A stretch of DNA of 11,755 bases from Caulobacteraceae bacterium (GTDB lineage: Bacteria; Pseudomonadota; Alphaproteobacteria; Caulobacterales; Caulobacteraceae): positions 1 to 11,755 of the forward strand of contig JADZBR010000225.1 in assembly GCA_020852035.1 (NCBI GenBank), read 5' to 3'. This document shows positions 7,656 to 11,755 of this stretch, in pieces. Both the position numbers and the translations under genes were made by a program. Every line of letters begins with the position of its first letter. Position 1 is the first letter of the stretch. Under the pieces are notes generated by a model, which searched no databases, was not told the DNA's origin, and saw only the letters and a list, made by a program, of their open reading frames with translations.

Positions 7656-8204
7656 ATGCGCATCGTCCTCTTCGGCAAGCTTCCCAGCCACGGCGACTTC
7701 GTCGCCCGGGGCCTCGACGCCCCCGCCCGCGCGGCCTGGGACGGCTGGCTGAGCGAGGGGATGGCCGGCGCCCGCGCGGCGCTCGGCGAGGCTTTCGACG
7801 CCGCCTATGAGGCCGCCCCGCCCTGGCGGTTCGTGACCGGTCCCGGTCCCTTCGGCGAGAGCTGGCGCGCGGGAACCCTGACGCCTTCGGTGGACGCGGT
7901 CGGCCGGCGCTTTCCGGTGATCCTGGCGGTCGAGGGCCTGGCGGAGGACGAGGTCCGCAAGACCGGCGCGTCCGTCGCCGCGGCGATGGACGATGCGATC
8001 CGCGACGCCTTCGAGGGCCTGCTCACCGCCGATGCGGCCGTGCAGGCGGCGGAGGCGCGGGTCGCCGCGACCGCCGAGGCGGTCCCGACGGAGGCGCCGG
8101 CGTGGTGGACCGAGGGCGGCGAGCCGCTGGCCTCGCCCGGCCCGGCCGCGTCGGACCTGCTGGCCCGCCTCTGGACACCATCGGTCTCGGAGCGCGCCGC
8201 ATGA
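7656..8204 (+). CDS. tagF: Type VI secretion-associated protein TagF
   Basis: The protein has 182 residues from ATG 7656. The N-terminus carries the TagF/ImpM signature FGKLPSHGDFVARGL (residues 6-20), followed by a WDGWL segment and a TPSVDAVGRRFPV block typical of the family. A GTG at 7647-7649, overlapping the tssM stop as GTGA, is in frame and would add three residues. No strong ribosome site separates the two choices, so the start is uncertain by these three codons. Family knowledge: TagF represses T6SS assembly after translation. It acts with Fha in Pseudomonas, and in Agrobacterium it is fused to the phosphatase PppA. Here it is a separate gene whose stop overlaps the pppA start (ATGA at 8201-8204), so the two should be made together. 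Confidence 0.92.
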   Translation: MRIVLFGKLPSHGDFVARGLDAPARAAWDGWLSEGMAGARAALGEAFDAAYEAAPPWRFVTGPGPFGESWRAGTLTPSVDAVGRRFPVILAVEGLAEDEVRKTGASVAAAMDDAIRDAFEGLLTADAAVQAAEARVAATAEAVPTEAPAWWTEGGEPLASPGPAASDLLARLWTPSVSERAA

Positions 8205-8961
8205 ACCAGCCGCGGTTCCGTTTCGACCAGGGCTGCGTCACCCACGAGGGCCGCATCCGCGCCCACAACGAGGATTCCTTCGTCGCCCGGCCCGAGGTCG
8301 GCCTGTGGTCCGTTTGCGACGGCATGGGCGGGCACGAGAACGGCCAGTGGGCCTCGCGCACCATCGTCGACCGGCTGGCCGAGGCGGCCTGGACCGGCGG
8401 CATGGACGAGGCGGCCGGCGCCGTCGCCCGCGCCATCCACGAGGCCAACCGCACGATCTTCCGGGAGTCCGAGAGCGTCGGCAAGTCGATGGGCTCGACG
8501 ACGGTGGCGCTGCTGGTCCACGGCCGGAGGTTCGCGGCCATCTGGGCGGGCGACAGCCGCATCTACGTCTTGCGCGACGGCCAGCTGCACAGGCTGACCC
8601 GCGACCACACCCAGGTGAGCGAACTGGTCGAGCGGGGCCTGCTCACCGAAGCCGAGGCCGAGAACCATCCGCTCTCGCACGTCATCTCGCGCGCCGTGGG
8701 CGTCGGCGCAGAGCTGGAGCTCGACGCGGTGGTCGACGAGGTGGCCGACGACGATGTCTTCCTGCTCTGCAGCGACGGCCTCACCGGGCCATTGAACGAC
8801 AGCGAGATCGCCGGCGTGCTCACCGCCGCCGAGCCGGAGACGGCGGCGAAGCGCCTGGTCGAGATGTGTCTGGAGCGCGGCGCGCCGGACAACGTGACGG
8901 TGATCGCCGTGCGCTGCCACGAGATCACCCTGCTCTCCCTCGCTCCGGCGGGGGCCGCATC

Positions 8962-8965
<4 letters not shown>
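8201..8965 (+). CDS. pppA: PP2C-family protein Ser/Thr phosphatase PppA (T6SS)
   Basis: The 254-residue protein has the PP2C motifs in order: VTHEGRIRAHNEDSF (N23-E24-D25), CDGMGGHENG (metal-binding D40-G41), WAGDSRIYVLRDG (D118), LCSDGLTG (D192) and GAPDNVTVIA (D230-N231). The metal-binding aspartates are therefore all present and the enzyme should be active. No signal peptide or membrane segment is seen, so it is cytoplasmic. The start ATG 8201 overlaps the tagF stop, with GGAG at 8189-8192 as a fitting ribosome site. Family knowledge: PppA removes phosphate from the threonine targets of PpkA and switches the T6SS off. Its stop overlaps the ppkA start (ATGA 8962-8965), so the opposing kinase and phosphatase should be made in fixed proportion. 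I infer that TssL and PpkA itself are likely substrates. Confidence 0.94.
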
Positions 8966-10858
<1,893 letters not shown>

Positions 10859-10863
<5 letters not shown>

Positions 10864-10880
10864 GGCCGGACGGCCTCAGC
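10859..10880. terminator. Bidirectional hairpin between convergent ppkA and PAAR gene
   Basis: The arms at 10859-10867 and 10872-10880 are perfect complements (9 bp, GCTGAGGCC with GGCCTCAGC) around a GGAC loop. It contains the stop codons of both convergent genes (10861-10863 and 10876-10878). There is no U-run on either side, so it may work as a transcript-end hairpin or as an inefficient or assisted terminator rather than a classic intrinsic one. Confidence 0.6.
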
Positions 10881-11166
10881 CGCCGATGATCACCGTCGGA
10901 AAGCCGGTGACGATGACGCCGCCGTGGACAGTCATGTCCCCGATGCGGGCAGCCGGCAGGCCCATCACGATGACCGTGGCCGATCCCTTGGCGATCATGT
11001 CCGGCGGCCCGACGCAGGTGCACATGTCGGTGACCCTGGCTTGCGGCATCCCGCCGACGATCACCGTCGGCGCACAGGGCGGCAGCACCGGGCCGCCGAC
11101 GTGCGGCACCAGCACGGTCACCATCGGGCAGGTATGCATGTCTCCGACGCGGGCGGCGGGGGGCAT
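10876..11166 (-). CDS. PAAR-domain spike-tip protein
   Basis: This is a 96-residue minimal PAAR protein with no fused toxin or extension. PAAR-type turns appear as PAARVGD (3-9), PQARVTD (41-47) and PAARIGD (71-77), separated by glycine-rich beta strands. Possible zinc ligands are H11, C13, H22, C31, C49, C51 and H81; which of them bind metal cannot be decided by eye. Family knowledge: PAAR proteins form the sharp cone on the VgrG spike and can carry effectors. This one most likely serves as a general tip. The start at 11166 has a clear ribosome site and lies 3 bases after the tagH stop, so it is co-transcribed with tagH. No VgrG is present in the window, so its spike partner is encoded elsewhere. 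Confidence 0.93.
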   Translation of the reverse strand: MPPAARVGDMHTCPMVTVLVPHVGGPVLPPCAPTVIVGGMPQARVTDMCTCVGPPDMIAKGSATVIVMGLPAARIGDMTVHGGVIVTGFPTVIIGG

Positions 11167-11169
11167 GGG

Positions 11170-11755
11170 TCAGCCCTTCTGCTTCAGGTCGCGGGCGGCC
11201 TTTTCGTAGGCTTCCCGGAATTCCTTGGCGAACACGTCCATGAACGCCTCGTCGGAGCCGCGCGCAACCCCCTCGAATTCACGCTCGTAGGCTTCCCAGA
11301 GCGCCGCGTCGCGGGCGCTGGGGATGATCTTGGCGAGGATGCCGCGGGTCTCGGCGCGGCTGCGGATCGCCTCCGGCGAGAACCGCGCCAGGGTCGAGGC
11401 CAACGCCCCCTGCATGGCCACCAGGGTCGCCATCTGGTGCGCCTGCAGATCGCGGAAGGCGTCCTCCACCGCCAGATCGGCGTCCATGAAGCCGCGCTCG
11501 GGCGGATTCAGCAACTGCGCCACCGCCTTGCCCGGGGCGCGGGCGAACTTCAGCGGATTGTTGCCGGCGAACTCCAGGCTGGTGCCCTGGGCGCCCAGCT
11601 GGGCCTTTGCGCGGGCGCGGGCTTCCAGCATCACGACCATGCCGGCGACCAGCCGGTTGAGCAGCCGGCCGGCGGCCGCCAGGGTCTCGTCGGGCGCGGC
11701 CTTGAGGTCCTCGGGCTCGAGCCCCGCCGCGGCGGCCAGAGCCGCCATCGAGACC
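11170..11755 (-). CDS. tagH: T6SS FHA-domain protein TagH/Fha, C-terminal part (N-terminus beyond window edge)
   Basis: The frame is open from the right edge to TGA at 11170-11172, giving about 194 visible residues. The sequence reads as the conserved C-terminal domain of T6SS-associated FHA proteins: an LLNRLVAGMVVMLEARARAK helix, then FAGNNPLKF, then AVEDAFRDLQAHQMATLVAM, a FSPEAI segment, and a late LWEAYEREF and FAKEFREAYEKAA ending. The ATG at 11748 lies inside this domain and is probably not the true start. The N-terminal FHA domain that would bind phosphothreonine is expected just outside the window but is not seen. Family knowledge: Fha binds phosphorylated TssL or itself and promotes T6SS assembly, and TagF opposes it. 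It is followed 3 bases later by the PAAR gene. The ribosome site for that gene overlaps the final tagH codons. Confidence 0.9.
   Translation of the reverse strand, partial: VSMAALAAAAGLEPEDLKAAPDETLAAAGRLLNRLVAGMVVMLEARARAKAQLGAQGTSLEFAGNNPLKFARAPGKAVAQLLNPPERGFMDADLAVEDAFRDLQAHQMATLVAMQGALASTLARFSPEAIRSRAETRGILAKIIPSARDAALWEAYEREFEGVARGSDEAFMDVFAKEFREAYEKAARDLKQKG
11174..11180 (-). promoter_or_regulatory. Ribosome binding site of the PAAR gene
   Basis: On the minus strand AGAAGGG stands 7 bases before ATG 11166, inside the last codons of tagH. It confirms the PAAR start and suggests coupled translation with tagH. Confidence 0.6.

Noticed and set aside
7993..8961. Upstream extension of the PpkA frame through tagF and pppA
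   Set aside because: The extension is arginine-rich with no motifs and covers conserved PppA sequence. The ATG at 8962 overlaps the pppA stop in the same way as the neighbouring genes.
10886..11209. 107-codon plus-strand frame opposite the PAAR gene
   Set aside because: The minus-strand PAAR repeats are unmistakable. The plus frame mirrors their glycine/valine repeat pattern and has no ribosome site or family match.

Overview
This is a very GC-rich window (roughly 70% by eye) in which the coding frames carry G or C at most third positions. It holds the central part of a type VI secretion system (T6SS) locus. The protein set suggests an alphaproteobacterium: TssL carries an OmpA-like tail, TagF and the TagF/PppA/PpkA/Fha threonine-phosphorylation module are present, and no TssJ is seen. 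The GC level and gene style are compatible with Caulobacterales such as Caulobacter or Phenylobacterium. That placement is an inference from composition and gene content, not from a marker gene.

The window has three transcriptional blocks. (1) From the left edge to 1341, minus strand: an inner-membrane-anchored M23 peptidoglycan endopeptidase of the MepM/Csd3 type, with its last residues beyond the edge. (2) From 1450 to 10863, plus strand: a tight six-gene operon in the order tssK, tssL, tssM, tagF, pppA, ppkA. Start and stop codons overlap (ATGA) at tssK/tssL, tagF/pppA and pppA/ppkA, and the other gaps are only a few bases. (3) From 11755 down to 10876, minus strand: the C-terminal part of the FHA protein TagH/Fha, followed by a 96-residue PAAR tip protein. 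Blocks 2 and 3 converge on a perfect 9-bp hairpin that contains both stop codons. Blocks 1 and 2 diverge from a 108-bp intergenic region that has a TTAAAG/CTTTAA inverted repeat.

Functionally, TssK links the baseplate to the membrane complex. TssL and TssM form the inner-membrane complex, and the TssL OmpA-like tail probably holds peptidoglycan. PAAR caps the spike. PpkA (kinase), PppA (phosphatase), TagF (repressor) and TagH/Fha (phosphothreonine reader) form the post-translational switch. The M23 enzyme could open peptidoglycan for the trans-envelope complex. Hcp, VgrG, TssA, TssB, TssC, TssE, TssF, TssG, ClpV and TssJ are not in this window.

The points most worth following up are a TVFxP threonine motif shared by the N-termini of TssL and PpkA, the T6SS-linked M23 endopeptidase with a duplicated cytoplasmic SFxPxxWxPxP motif, and the undescribed two-cysteine periplasmic domain of PpkA.
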